Below the pieces are notes generated by a model that saw nothing but the letters and a program-made list of their open reading frames with translations, made no database searches and had not been told where the DNA came from. Below, piece by piece: positions 11,060 to 18,921 of a stretch of DNA of 64,000 nucleotides. Made by a program: the position numbers and the translations under genes. The first letter of the stretch is position 1, and each line of letters starts with the position of its first letter. This DNA is from Nodosilinea sp. PGN35 (GTDB lineage Bacteria > Cyanobacteriota > Cyanobacteriia > Phormidesmidales > Phormidesmidaceae), in the NCBI RefSeq assembly GCF_029109325.1, contig NZ_JAQKQJ010000003.1:124001-188000 (forward strand), in the 5' to 3' direction.

Positions 11060-11956
11060 TCATCCAAACAAACTGAGCTGGGCCGAGGAGTTGTCTTCCT
11101 CGGCCCTTTGTTGTTCGGCCACATCCCAGGGCAGCTCGGGCAGGTTGGCCCCGGCCTGCTGAAGCCGGTGGTAGACCGCGCGGGCCACCGCTGGCGACCT
11201 AGCCTCCTGAGGGCAGTGGGCAAAGAAGTACACGTCGGTACCGGCCTCAAGCCACTGGTGCAGCCGGGGTACCCATTCCTCAACATAGGGCTGGTTGTAG
11301 GCCAGATCGGGATGGCTGATGTAGCGAACAATGGTGAAGGGGGCCGTCACCGCAGGCTGGAGCGGCACCCTGGGTTTCTTGCGCTCGGAGCCGATCTGGG
11401 GGTCGTCGCTGGGGGTGTTGATGCAGTCGTAGATGGGGCGCGTATCCAGCAGTACGCGACCGACGCCCAGGCTGGTGAGCATCTGGTTAAGGCGGGTGGC
11501 CTGGGGTTCGGTAAACCAGTCGAGATGGCGCACTTCCACGGCGATCGGGTGGGTTTGTCGGGGCCAGCGAGCCAGAAATTCCCTCAAATCACCCATTTGA
11601 TCGGGGCTATAGGTGGGCGGTAGCTGAATGAACAACGGCCCCAGGCGGTCTCCCAGGGGCATGAGGGTTTGCAGAAAGCGGTGAGACGCCTCAACAAAGG
11701 GCACCAGCCTGCCCTGGTGGGAGAAGGCGCGGGGCAGCTTGGGGCAAAAGCGAAAACCGGGGGGCATGGTGGTCGCCCAGCGATCGATGGTTTTGGCGTC
11801 GGGCATGGAGTAGAAGGTGGTGTTGCCCTCGACAGCGGTGAGGCGATCGCCGTAGAGCCGCAAAAAATCCCCTGCCTTGCTGCCCCTGGGGTAGAAGCTG
11901 CCCACCCAGTCCTTAAACGCCCACACCGCGCACCCGGTAAAGTAAGTTCCCACCAT
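11060..11956 (-). CDS. DUF72 domain-containing protein
   Basis: The start at 11956 (MVGTYFTGCAVWAFKDW) has an SD-like GGGGGAGA upstream and gives 298 residues, normal for DUF72 (YecE-like TIM barrel). Conserved stretches are VEGNTTFYSMPDAKTIDRWA near the N-terminus, FRFCPKLPRAFSH, and LFIQLPPTYSP mid-protein; late stretches include VYFFAHCPQEARSP. The biochemical function of DUF72 is not established. The gene is bracketed by two inverted copies of the palindromic repeat (A at its 3' side, B at its 5' side). The C-terminal SSAQLSLFG is typical of the family. Confidence 0.88.
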   Translation of the reverse strand: MVGTYFTGCAVWAFKDWVGSFYPRGSKAGDFLRLYGDRLTAVEGNTTFYSMPDAKTIDRWATTMPPGFRFCPKLPRAFSHQGRLVPFVEASHRFLQTLMPLGDRLGPLFIQLPPTYSPDQMGDLREFLARWPRQTHPIAVEVRHLDWFTEPQATRLNQMLTSLGVGRVLLDTRPIYDCINTPSDDPQIGSERKKPRVPLQPAVTAPFTIVRYISHPDLAYNQPYVEEWVPRLHQWLEAGTDVYFFAHCPQEARSPAVARAVYHRLQQAGANLPELPWDVAEQQRAEEDNSSAQLSLFG

Positions 11957-12259
11957 ATCTGTCTCCCCCGATTGTTGGCCCTGTTCCAATTCTGACTTAA
12001 GCCGAATGATTCACGGAAACCGGCCAGCAGTGACTGTCCTTCCCAGGTGGCACCTCCCTGGGGCAATGGTTAAGGGTTGAGACAGATCCAGGGCCGACCC
12101 AGCCAGGTTAGCTATGCTTTAGACCACATCCCAGGGATATAGCCATGGCCACCTGGATTAGAACCATCAAAAACCTCGGCAGCAGCTGAACGTTCAACCG
12201 TTGCCAAGACCAATGCCTTAAACAGACTGGCTACAGCTATCGCTCCTACCACCCCGCCC
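11957..12259. other. Divergent intergenic region DUF72/ppk2
   Basis: These 303 bp separate divergent genes and hold the inverted repeat copy B (12138-12240). The repeat ends 19 bp before the ppk2 ATG, so the promoter of ppk2 must lie inside or upstream of the element. No ORF is credible here. Confidence 0.5.
12138..12240 (-). repeat. MITE-like palindromic element, copy B (inverted)
   Basis: It starts TATAGCCATGGCCACCTGG and ends GACTGGCTACAGCTAT, the reverse complement of the ends of copy D. The core GAACGTTCAACCGTT is a degenerate form of the central palindrome. Confidence 0.7.
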
Positions 12260-13153
12260 ATGGACTCTAAATCGTTTCTTGCCGCCCTCAACCCAGACTC
12301 AATGGTGGTTAAGCCCAGCCACCGCGTCAGGCTCAAAGACTTTGACCCCGGCTTTACCGGCGATTTTAAGAAAAAAGAAGCCAAAGCCCTGCTTCAGCAA
12401 GGGGTTGAAGAACTGGCCCGCTACCAGGACATGCTCTACGCCCAAAATACCTACGCCCTGCTGCTGATTTTTCAAGCCATGGATGCGGCGGGCAAAGACA
12501 GCACCATCAAGCATGTTATGTCGGGCATTAACCCCCAGGGCTGTCAGGTGTATAGCTTTAAGCAGCCCTCCGTCGAAGAGCTGGATCACGACTACCTGTG
12601 GCGATCGTTTAAAGCTCTGCCCGAGCGCGGCAACATCGGCATTTTTAACCGCTCGTACTACGAAGAGGTGCTGGTGGTGCGGGTGCGGCCCGAACTGCTG
12701 GCTCAGCAGCAGCTACCCCTCAGCACCCGAGGCGACCACATCTGGCAGCAGCGCTTTGAAGAGATCAACAATTTCGAGAAGTACCTGGTCAGCAACGGCA
12801 TCGTGGTGATGAAGTTCTTTCTCAATGTGTCAAAGGAAGAGCAGAAAAACCGCTTTCTAGACCGCATCGATCGCCCCGAAAAGAACTGGAAATTTTCCGT
12901 CGCCGATGTCAAAGAGCGGGGTCGCTGGGACGACTACATGGCCGCCTACGAGGATATGTTTAGCCACACCAGCACCCCCTGGGCACCCTGGCACATTATC
13001 CCCGCCGACAGCAAGTGGTTTACCCGCCTGGCCGTGGCCAGCTTCATCCACCAAAAGCTGAAATCCCTCAATCTGGCCTACCCCGTGCTGGAGGACAACC
13101 ATCTAGAACGGCTGCGGGAGGCGAGGGTGATGTTGGAGAGGGAGGGGGAGTAG
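12260..13153 (+). CDS. ppk2: Polyphosphate kinase 2 family protein
   Basis: The 297-residue protein carries the PPK2 P-loop AMDAAGKDS at 73-81 and Walker B region IGIFNRSYYEEV near 127-138. Further signatures are DRIDRPEKNWKFS and the lid/substrate segment YEDMFSHTSTPWAPWHIIPAD. PPK2 enzymes transfer phosphate between polyphosphate and nucleoside mono- or diphosphates in the cytosol. The length and motifs fit the single-domain polyphosphate:ADP/AMP phosphotransferase group; class I versus III cannot be decided by eye. It is monocistronic, divergent from DUF72, and preceded at close range by repeat copy B. Confidence 0.93.
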   Translation: MDSKSFLAALNPDSMVVKPSHRVRLKDFDPGFTGDFKKKEAKALLQQGVEELARYQDMLYAQNTYALLLIFQAMDAAGKDSTIKHVMSGINPQGCQVYSFKQPSVEELDHDYLWRSFKALPERGNIGIFNRSYYEEVLVVRVRPELLAQQQLPLSTRGDHIWQQRFEEINNFEKYLVSNGIVVMKFFLNVSKEEQKNRFLDRIDRPEKNWKFSVADVKERGRWDDYMAAYEDMFSHTSTPWAPWHIIPADSKWFTRLAVASFIHQKLKSLNLAYPVLEDNHLERLREARVMLEREGE

Positions 13154-13165
13154 GGGGTGGGGAGA

Positions 13166-13253
13166 GTAAGTTTTGAGTTTTAAGTTTTAAGTTTTGAGTT
13201 GATGGTTGAGTAGTGAACTGAGAACTCAAAATTTATAACTCAAAACTCTCCCC
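13166..13253. repeat. Intergenic AGTTTTGAGTTTT inverted repeat, copy 2
   Basis: AAGTTTTGAGTTTTAAGTTT lies upstream of an inverted AACTCAAAATTTATAACTC. It is flanked by a GGGGGAGTAGGGGG-type G-rich stretch on one side and its C-rich counterpart on the other, so the whole spacer is symmetrical. It sits between the convergent ppk2 and atzE genes, and its 3' end overlaps the very end of the amidase frame. Confidence 0.6.
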
Positions 13254-14628
13254 CACTCCTTACCCCTACCCCCCTACCCGCCAACCCTGCCGCCACCCGA
13301 AACACCTTCGCCTCCTGGTACGGTGCGGCGATCAGCTGAATCCCCACGGGGAGGTGGCCGGGGCGGTGGATAGGCACCGATAGCACGGGCAACCCAATAA
13401 ACGAAAGTGGCTGGGTGTAGAAGCCCAGGTGGGGGCGCAGGGGGTAGGTGGTGCCGTCGATCTCCAGGGTGGTTTGGTCGAGGGGTGGGGCCACGCAGGG
13501 GGTGGTGGGGGCGATCAGCACATCGTAGTGCTGGAAGAGGTCGCGGACGCGATCGCGGTACCACCTTCTCAACCGCTGCGCCTGCACGTACCAGGCGGCA
13601 GGAATCATCGCTCCAGCCAGAAAGCGATCGCGGGTGGCCGGGTCAAACTCCATCGGGCTGTGGCGCAGGCGCTCCAGGTGCAGCTGGCTGCCCTCGCAGG
13701 CGGTGATGATGTAGGCGGCGGCTCTGGCCCGGTGGGTTTCAGGAAATTCCACCACGTCCGAGACCTCCAGGGCCTGGAGCACCTCAGCCAGCACGTCCCG
13801 CACGAAAGGCTCCATCCCCCGCGCAAAATGCCCGCCGAGTTGGGCGATCCGCAGTCCTTCGATGCCCTGGGTGAGCACGGGGGCGACGGCATCTGGGGGC
13901 CGTTGGGTACAGACGGGGTCGGCTGGGTCTGGCCCCTGCATGAGGTCGTAGACGGTGGCGAGGTCGGCGAGCGATCGCGCCATTGGCCCCACGTGGTCTA
14001 AACTGCTGGAAAACAAAAACGCCCCGGCCCGCGACAGCCGCCCGTAGGTGGGTTTCAGCCCATAGACGCCGCACAGCGCAGCGGGCACCCGAATTGAGCC
14101 ATTGGTGTCTGAGCCCAGGCTAAAGGGCACCAGCCCCGCCGCCACCGCCGCCGCCGACCCGCCCGAGGAGCCGCCCGCCATCCGCGTGGGGTCGTGGGGG
14201 TTGGGCGTGGTGCCAAAGTGGGCGTTGATGGTGACAAAGCCGTAGGCGTACTCGTCCATATTCAGTGCGCCGACCAGCACCGCCCCGGCCTGCTGTAGGC
14301 GGGCGATCGCCGTGGCATCCTGCACCGCTGGGGGATTGCCCTGATTCAGCTTGGCCCCCGCGATCGTGGTAATGCCCTCGATGTCGAACAGGTTTTTGAC
14401 GGCAAAGGGGACGCCTGCCAGGGGGCCAGGATCTTGGCCTGCGGCGATCGCATTGTCGATGGCCTGGGCCTGCGATCGCGCCCGTTCCGCCGTCACCTCA
14501 GTAAAGCAGTTGAGCGCTGGGTTGCGAGTAGCGATATCGGCCAGAGCGGCATTCACCACCGTCTCGGCAGATAGTTTTCCGGCGTTAACGGCAGCCGCTA
14601 GAGCCAGGGCGTCGGGCGGTTGGGTCAT
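13240..14628 (-). CDS. atzE: AtzE-type amidohydrolase (amidase signature family)
   Basis: The 462 residues show the amidase-signature Ser-cisSer-Lys triad: Lys78 in PFAVKNLFD, cis-Ser in GGSSGGS (152-158) and the nucleophile Ser178 in SDTNGSIRVPA. AtzE removes the terminal amide of 1-carboxybiuret and is stabilised by the small AtzG subunit. The gene upstream, overlapping by 4 bp (ATGA), encodes a DUF4089/AtzG-like protein, which is the main reason to call this AtzE rather than GatA or a generic amidase. No cyanuric acid hydrolase (AtzD) or allophanate hydrolase (AtzF) gene is in the window, so the physiological substrate is open. Confidence 0.82.
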   Translation of the reverse strand: MTQPPDALALAAAVNAGKLSAETVVNAALADIATRNPALNCFTEVTAERARSQAQAIDNAIAAGQDPGPLAGVPFAVKNLFDIEGITTIAGAKLNQGNPPAVQDATAIARLQQAGAVLVGALNMDEYAYGFVTINAHFGTTPNPHDPTRMAGGSSGGSAAAVAAGLVPFSLGSDTNGSIRVPAALCGVYGLKPTYGRLSRAGAFLFSSSLDHVGPMARSLADLATVYDLMQGPDPADPVCTQRPPDAVAPVLTQGIEGLRIAQLGGHFARGMEPFVRDVLAEVLQALEVSDVVEFPETHRARAAAYIITACEGSQLHLERLRHSPMEFDPATRDRFLAGAMIPAAWYVQAQRLRRWYRDRVRDLFQHYDVLIAPTTPCVAPPLDQTTLEIDGTTYPLRPHLGFYTQPLSFIGLPVLSVPIHRPGHLPVGIQLIAAPYQEAKVFRVAAGLAGRGVGVRSGGEF

Positions 14629-14837
14629 GGCTCAAAGGTGGCAGCACTTTCCACCGTATCCGGCAACGGAAAGGTGAGCACGGGCTGGGCGATCGCCCAA
14701 ATATGCTCCACATTGGCCACCACCCCCGGCTTAATCTCATCGGGAATAGGGAGATCCAGGGCTTTGGCGATCGCATCAACATAATCGGTCAAGGCAATTG
14801 AGTCAGACGGCTCAGCACTCATATCACTCTGCATCAC
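14625..14837 (-). CDS. atzG: AtzG-like small subunit (DUF4089)
   Basis: The 70-residue protein has the DUF4089 pattern: a helix DYVDAIAKALDLPIPDE, then GVVANVEHIWAIAQPVLTFPLPDT. AtzG resembles GatC and forms a heterocomplex with AtzE, shaping and stabilising its active site. Its stop overlaps the atzE start by ATGA, implying coupled translation of the two subunits. The start may be either of two nearby ATGs (codons 1 and 2) or codon 6. Confidence 0.82.
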   Translation of the reverse strand: MMQSDMSAEPSDSIALTDYVDAIAKALDLPIPDEIKPGVVANVEHIWAIAQPVLTFPLPDTVESAATFEP

Positions 14838-14914
14838 TGGTAAATCCTGCCTCTATGATGAAACCATAGGCCGTTGCTAGTTACGTCTTTGACTATGGCT
14901 TCACCCTTGCCGGT

Positions 14915-15688
14915 ATGGATCCGTATCTTGAGCAGCCTGGGTTGTGGGCATTGTTTCACAGTCGATTGATTGTGGCTCTGGCCGATGCGATCGAGGTTGT
15001 ACTCAAGCCAGAGTATTACGTGGAGGTTGAGAGCCGAACATACCTCAGCGAAACTGAGGGTGGTCTGCTGATTGGCATTTCCGATGCGGTTGTCGCCGCT
15101 GCCCCCGCCAAGCCTGCGCCTTCAGCCGAAGCGCATAACAGCGCTCGGGTGGCAACGCAGGTTTGCCCCCAGCGAGTCAGGCTGCCCATGCCCGAAGAGA
15201 TTACTGAGCGCTATCTTGAAATTCGCGAGGTCAGAACGGGTGACGTCATTACGGCTATAGAAGTGCTCTCACCCAAAAATAAACAACCTGGCAAGGGCCG
15301 TTTGGTCTACGAAGAAACGCGCGCTCAGGTGCTCAGCAGTTTGACCAACCTGGTCGAAATTGACCTGCTCCGCCGGGGAAAACCGCTGACGCTGCTAGAC
15401 GGAACCAACCAGCAAGATTACTGCATCTTAGTCAGCGCCAGCGACCAACGCCCCACTGCCGACCTCTATTCATTCACCATACGGCAGCCGCTACCCGATA
15501 TCCCCATCCCGCTCAGGTCAGGGGATAAGCCTATCGTGGTGCCGTTGCAGACCATTGTTGCCGGGGTCTACGAACGGGGCCGCTACCACACTCGCATCGA
15601 CTACACTCAACCACCCTCACCTCCTTCACTCTCAGAGGCTGACCAAACCTGGCTACGAAAGTTACTAAGGGAGCAGGCCAATTCATAA
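14915..15688 (+). CDS. DUF4058 family protein with disrupted 5' end
   Basis: The frame from ATG 14915 encodes 257 residues beginning MDPYLEQPGLW and matches DUF4058 through its length (LIGISDAVV, ERYLEIREV, VITAIEVLSPKNKQPGKGR, LVEIDLLRRG). Family members normally start M(P/A)SPFPGMDPYLE. Here an ATG at 14895 begins MASPLP in another frame and reaches the GGTATGGAT codons one base short, as expected from a single-base deletion at about 14909-14912. The gene may now start at 14915, or the deletion may be a sequence error. The function of DUF4058 is unknown; a PD-(D/E)XK-like core is suspected from the E-V-x-x-K arrangement. Confidence 0.8.
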   Translation: MDPYLEQPGLWALFHSRLIVALADAIEVVLKPEYYVEVESRTYLSETEGGLLIGISDAVVAAAPAKPAPSAEAHNSARVATQVCPQRVRLPMPEEITERYLEIREVRTGDVITAIEVLSPKNKQPGKGRLVYEETRAQVLSSLTNLVEIDLLRRGKPLTLLDGTNQQDYCILVSASDQRPTADLYSFTIRQPLPDIPIPLRSGDKPIVVPLQTIVAGVYERGRYHTRIDYTQPPSPPSLSEADQTWLRKLLREQANS

Positions 15689-15736
15689 TCTATGATGATC
15701 GTATAGAACAACTCCTACCGTCTCGTTGGAAACGCG

Positions 15737-16141
15737 TTGTCGAGATTCGAGTTCATAGTTGATGGCCCACCCGTGTCACAACAGACCCGTAGGCGTGAAC
15801 GTCTTAGAGCCTGGCAAAGTGTAGTACGTCAAGAAGCGGAAAAATATTGGGCATCGGGGCAAAGTGCTGTCACAGGTCTAGTTATGTTGCAAGTAACCTA
15901 TTTCTACGATTCTGTTGCAATAGACGTGGACAATATCGTCAAGCCCATTCAGGATGCCATAATTGGATTAGCGTATATTGATGATGATCAAGTAACGGAT
16001 GTTCTTGTCAGGAAGCGAAATTTGTCGGGCAACTTTAAAGTCGAGAATATGACCTCAATCCTAGCAGAGGGCTTTTCTCGAGGAAACGAATTTTTGCACG
16101 TTGTCGTAATTGATGCTCCTGACCAAGAGGTACTGATCTGA
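15737..16141 (+). CDS. RusA-like Holliday-junction resolvase family protein
   Basis: The 134-residue protein carries the RusA acidic motif: Asp63-x-Asp65-Asn66, Lys69, Asp73 in AIDVDNIVKPIQDAI, then an acidic IDDDQV loop (81-86). RusA-type enzymes cut four-way DNA junctions and are usually phage-borne. The start is TTG at 15737, giving MSRFEFIVDGPPVS, because no in-frame ATG fits. Base composition is A+T-richer than neighbouring genes. Its stop overlaps the next gene's ATG by one base (TGATGG), so the pair is co-translated, suggesting an acquired two-gene cassette. Confidence 0.75.
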   Translation: MSRFEFIVDGPPVSQQTRRRERLRAWQSVVRQEAEKYWASGQSAVTGLVMLQVTYFYDSVAIDVDNIVKPIQDAIIGLAYIDDDQVTDVLVRKRNLSGNFKVENMTSILAEGFSRGNEFLHVVVIDAPDQEVLI

Positions 16142-16821
16142 TGGCAACTCCAACTGTAAATTTGGAAAGAGAGCGATTACTGCAGCTGGCGGAAGAATAT
16201 CGCAATAATGGATACGAGGTTGCATTTCATCCTGGCCTTGAAGACCTACCTGATTTCCTTAGAAATTATCGCCCTGATATGATTGCAAGACGAGGGGATG
16301 AAGCCGTAATTGTTGAGGTAAAGTCACGTCATTTACTGGGTTCTTCTCAAGGGCAATATTTACAGGATTTAGCTCAAGCTGTAGAGCAAAATCCTGGTTG
16401 GCGATTTGAGTTAGTAATGGCTAATCCAGAGGATGTTGTATATCCTCAAAATACCGAAGGTTCTCTTCAAAAACATGAAATAGAAGCAAGGCTACAAGTC
16501 GCGAAGCAATTTGCGTCGCAACATTCAGAGCCAGCCATCCTATATTCTTGGGCTCTTGCTGAAGCAGCTTTAAGGCTTGTTTCAGAGCATGAAGGACTGA
16601 GCCTGAAAAGATCCGATTCGCTTTATTTAGTGAAGCAACTAGTTATTGAGGGAGTGATTTCGCGTTCTGAATATCAGTTACTCATGGATTCACTTTCATT
16701 GCGTAATACAGTTGCTCATGGCTTTAAAACAACTCGAGTTACGCAAGAGCTTGTACATGAGTTAATTGATTTGATAGAGCAACTCTTGGGAACTTTGCAC
16801 ACTAGTTCCGACGCAGACTAG
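16141..16821 (+). CDS. REase_AHJR-like PD-(D/E)XK protein
   Basis: The 226 residues begin with a nuclease-like N-terminal domain: YRPDMIARRGDEAVIVEVKSR contains Asp46 and the E-x-K pair Glu59/Lys61. This agrees with the archaeal-Holliday-junction-resolvase-like restriction endonuclease family (AHJR). The C-terminal ~100 residues are all-helical and HEPN-like in feel (SLRNTVAHGF resembles the RxxxxH motif of HEPN RNases), a possible second toxic domain. It is A+T-rich and overlaps the RusA-like gene by one base. Together they look like a small mobile defence or repair pair, though neither role is proven. Confidence 0.62.
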   Translation: MATPTVNLERERLLQLAEEYRNNGYEVAFHPGLEDLPDFLRNYRPDMIARRGDEAVIVEVKSRHLLGSSQGQYLQDLAQAVEQNPGWRFELVMANPEDVVYPQNTEGSLQKHEIEARLQVAKQFASQHSEPAILYSWALAEAALRLVSEHEGLSLKRSDSLYLVKQLVIEGVISRSEYQLLMDSLSLRNTVAHGFKTTRVTQELVHELIDLIEQLLGTLHTSSDAD

Positions 16822-16824
16822 TAC

Positions 16825-16940
16825 TTCACGGCATAAATTTGTCTGCCGTCGCGCAAGCCTCTAGCTTGCCGCAGGCGAGACGCCTGCGCGACGATAGTCG
16901 GTAGATTTTTGCCCTCTGGTACTAGCAACTCCAGTGAAGT
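16825..16940. repeat. Palindromic intergenic repeat
   Basis: The spacer between two convergent genes contains GCAGGCG-AGA-CGCCTGC nested in CGTCGCGC...GCGCGACG arms, with outer ACTTCAC/GTGAAGT inverted ends. This is a typical cyanobacterial structured repeat, and its hairpins could terminate transcription from both sides. Confidence 0.6.
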
Positions 16941-16943
16941 AGT

Positions 16944-18692
16944 TCACTTGTTGGGGAGCTTATTGCTCCCCAACACATTTGAGCTAAACAGCCCCTCCGC
17001 CTCTTGCTTAATCGCGGTGTACTGGTCAATTACCGGCTGCACCGCCGCCTCTTCGCGCTCCACGTAGTCATAAAACTGGGTGAAAATGCGCTCCACCTCT
17101 TCGTAGATAATCCCCAGCTTTTCGTTGAGGCGGCTGGCTACTTCTTCTTGAAAGCGGTTTTTTTCGCTGTCGAGGGCGTTTTCAAACTTGGCGATGATGC
17201 GATTGCGCTGCCACAAAATACCGATCGCCAGCACTACCACCCCCACCCCGGCGAAGGCAATGCCGATCGCGCTCAAGATCGCCTCGGCCACCGCAAACTC
17301 AATGATGTGCAAAATGGTGCCCGCCACCGCCATCACTGCGCCGCCGACGATCTCGTTGGCCAGGTCGCCCGCCTGGGTGGCCAGCATATCCCCCAGGCCG
17401 TGGTCGGCCATCAGGTTATTCACCTTGGCCCGCACGCTGTCGATCACCTCCTGGCGGCGCTCCAGCACCTTGAGCGAAATGTGGCTGCTCTCCAGACGAT
17501 GGGTCTTAACACTGTCGAGATCTTGGTTGAGCCCGTCGAACAGCTGGCGAATGCCATCGACAAAGTGCTGTGCCCCCTCGCTCGACACCTCTTCTAACGA
17601 TTCGCGCAGATCGCGGGCGCAGCGCTCCTGAAAGTCGTCAATCCAGGCCTGCATGGAAGCATCCTGGTTGAACAGGCCGACGAACGATCGCCGCACCACC
17701 ATGGGCACCGTCAAACTCTGGCGAAAGTCGCGCTTGATGCGGGCCGAAATTACCTCGTAGCGGGCCGCCAGGCGATCGGCCAGGGTGTTGATCTCGTAGC
17801 GCGATCGCGCCCTGCCCGCGTCAATTTTGCTGCGAATGCTCTGGGCGGTGGCGCGATCGCTAGCCAGCTGCCGGTTCAGCCCCTCCACATCGCTATTCAG
17901 CAGGTCAATAATTTGCTGGGTGGTCTGGCTCACCGATCGCAGCTTAATTCTGTAGCTCTCCCCCGACGACACCATCGCCTGAATGTACTGCCGCACTGGC
18001 TCAAAGCCGCTATTCGCCGCATCGCCCTCCTGCTCCAGCGCCGCCGAGGTCGGGAAGATGATCGGCGCTTTAATCTGCTTCTGGTAGGCGTATTCCTTCA
18101 CCCGCTCCACGTTGGTGGCCAGGTCGGCGGGGCGCAGCAGATCAGCCTGCTGCAAAATAAACACCACCTTCTTGCGCCACTCGGCACTGACAAAATCGAG
18201 AAAATCCCAGGCGCTCTTTTGGTACGGGTTCTTAGCGAACAGCACAAAAAACGTCAGATCGCTGTTGGGAATGTAGCGCTCGGTGATGATCTGGTGCTCG
18301 GCAATCACCGTGTTGGTGCCCGGCGTATCCACAATTGAGATATCTTGCAGAATTGGGATGGGGCGACCAATCTTGCGCAGGCTCGGCTCTACCTGTTCAA
18401 CAAACTCCTGCTCGGCGTAGACAATCTGCTGAATCGAGTCGGTGCAGGGCTCAATGTCGGTAGCGCATACCTCAGCATCGAGCAGGGCGTTGACAAAGCT
18501 GCTCTTGCCCGCCTTCACCTCGCCCACCACCACAAACAAAAACGGCTCGTTGATGTTGCGGCGCAGGTTGTGGGTGGTGCGCTGTAGGTTGGGGTTGTTG
18601 ATGTCATTGGCCAGGGCTTGCACCCGCTCTAACAGGCGATCGAGGTCGTCACGATAGGCGTGGAGCTTTGCGTTGATGATTTGGCTGGCCAC
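16944..18692 (-). CDS. Bacterial dynamin-like GTPase
   Basis: The 582-residue protein has an N-terminal dynamin GTPase domain with G1 GEVKAGKSS (57-65), a G2-region Thr in EPCTDSIQ (about 84) and G3 DTPGT (122-126). Long helices follow, with an extended hydrophobic stretch at about 440-495 (GGAVMAVAGTILHIIEF to VVVLAIGIL) that probably inserts in the membrane like the paddle of BDLPs. The final ~70 residues are helical again. Bacterial dynamins remodel or fuse membranes; some act in membrane-stress or phage defence. It stands alone and diverges from the spore-photoproduct-lyase-like gene. The G4 motif is weak (QQAD). Confidence 0.85.
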   Translation of the reverse strand: MASQIINAKLHAYRDDLDRLLERVQALANDINNPNLQRTTHNLRRNINEPFLFVVVGEVKAGKSSFVNALLDAEVCATDIEPCTDSIQQIVYAEQEFVEQVEPSLRKIGRPIPILQDISIVDTPGTNTVIAEHQIITERYIPNSDLTFFVLFAKNPYQKSAWDFLDFVSAEWRKKVVFILQQADLLRPADLATNVERVKEYAYQKQIKAPIIFPTSAALEQEGDAANSGFEPVRQYIQAMVSSGESYRIKLRSVSQTTQQIIDLLNSDVEGLNRQLASDRATAQSIRSKIDAGRARSRYEINTLADRLAARYEVISARIKRDFRQSLTVPMVVRRSFVGLFNQDASMQAWIDDFQERCARDLRESLEEVSSEGAQHFVDGIRQLFDGLNQDLDSVKTHRLESSHISLKVLERRQEVIDSVRAKVNNLMADHGLGDMLATQAGDLANEIVGGAVMAVAGTILHIIEFAVAEAILSAIGIAFAGVGVVVLAIGILWQRNRIIAKFENALDSEKNRFQEEVASRLNEKLGIIYEEVERIFTQFYDYVEREEAAVQPVIDQYTAIKQEAEGLFSSNVLGSNKLPNK

Positions 18693-18921
18693 GGCAACGT
18701 CTCCTTAATACCCACGAGGCCGCAACTGGGCTGGCCTGCCCTTAAATTATCGCACGGCCAGATTTTTGGGCTGTCTCTCGTTTGGGCAGCATCCGCCCGC
18801 CAGAACCCTAGCCGATCTGGCGTATCCATCCCTATACCCCAGGCGGGTACGTGACTCCCCCCCTCAAGGGGCGGTTCTCTTTCACCGACAACACCTTACC
18901 TTGCGCCTACCTTGAAAGGGT

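Noticed and set aside
12260..13153. Thymidylate-kinase-like or uridine-kinase call for the P-loop protein
   Set aside because: The AMDAAGKDS P-loop with DRPEKNWKFS and SHTSTPWAPWHIIPAD motifs is specific to PPK2.
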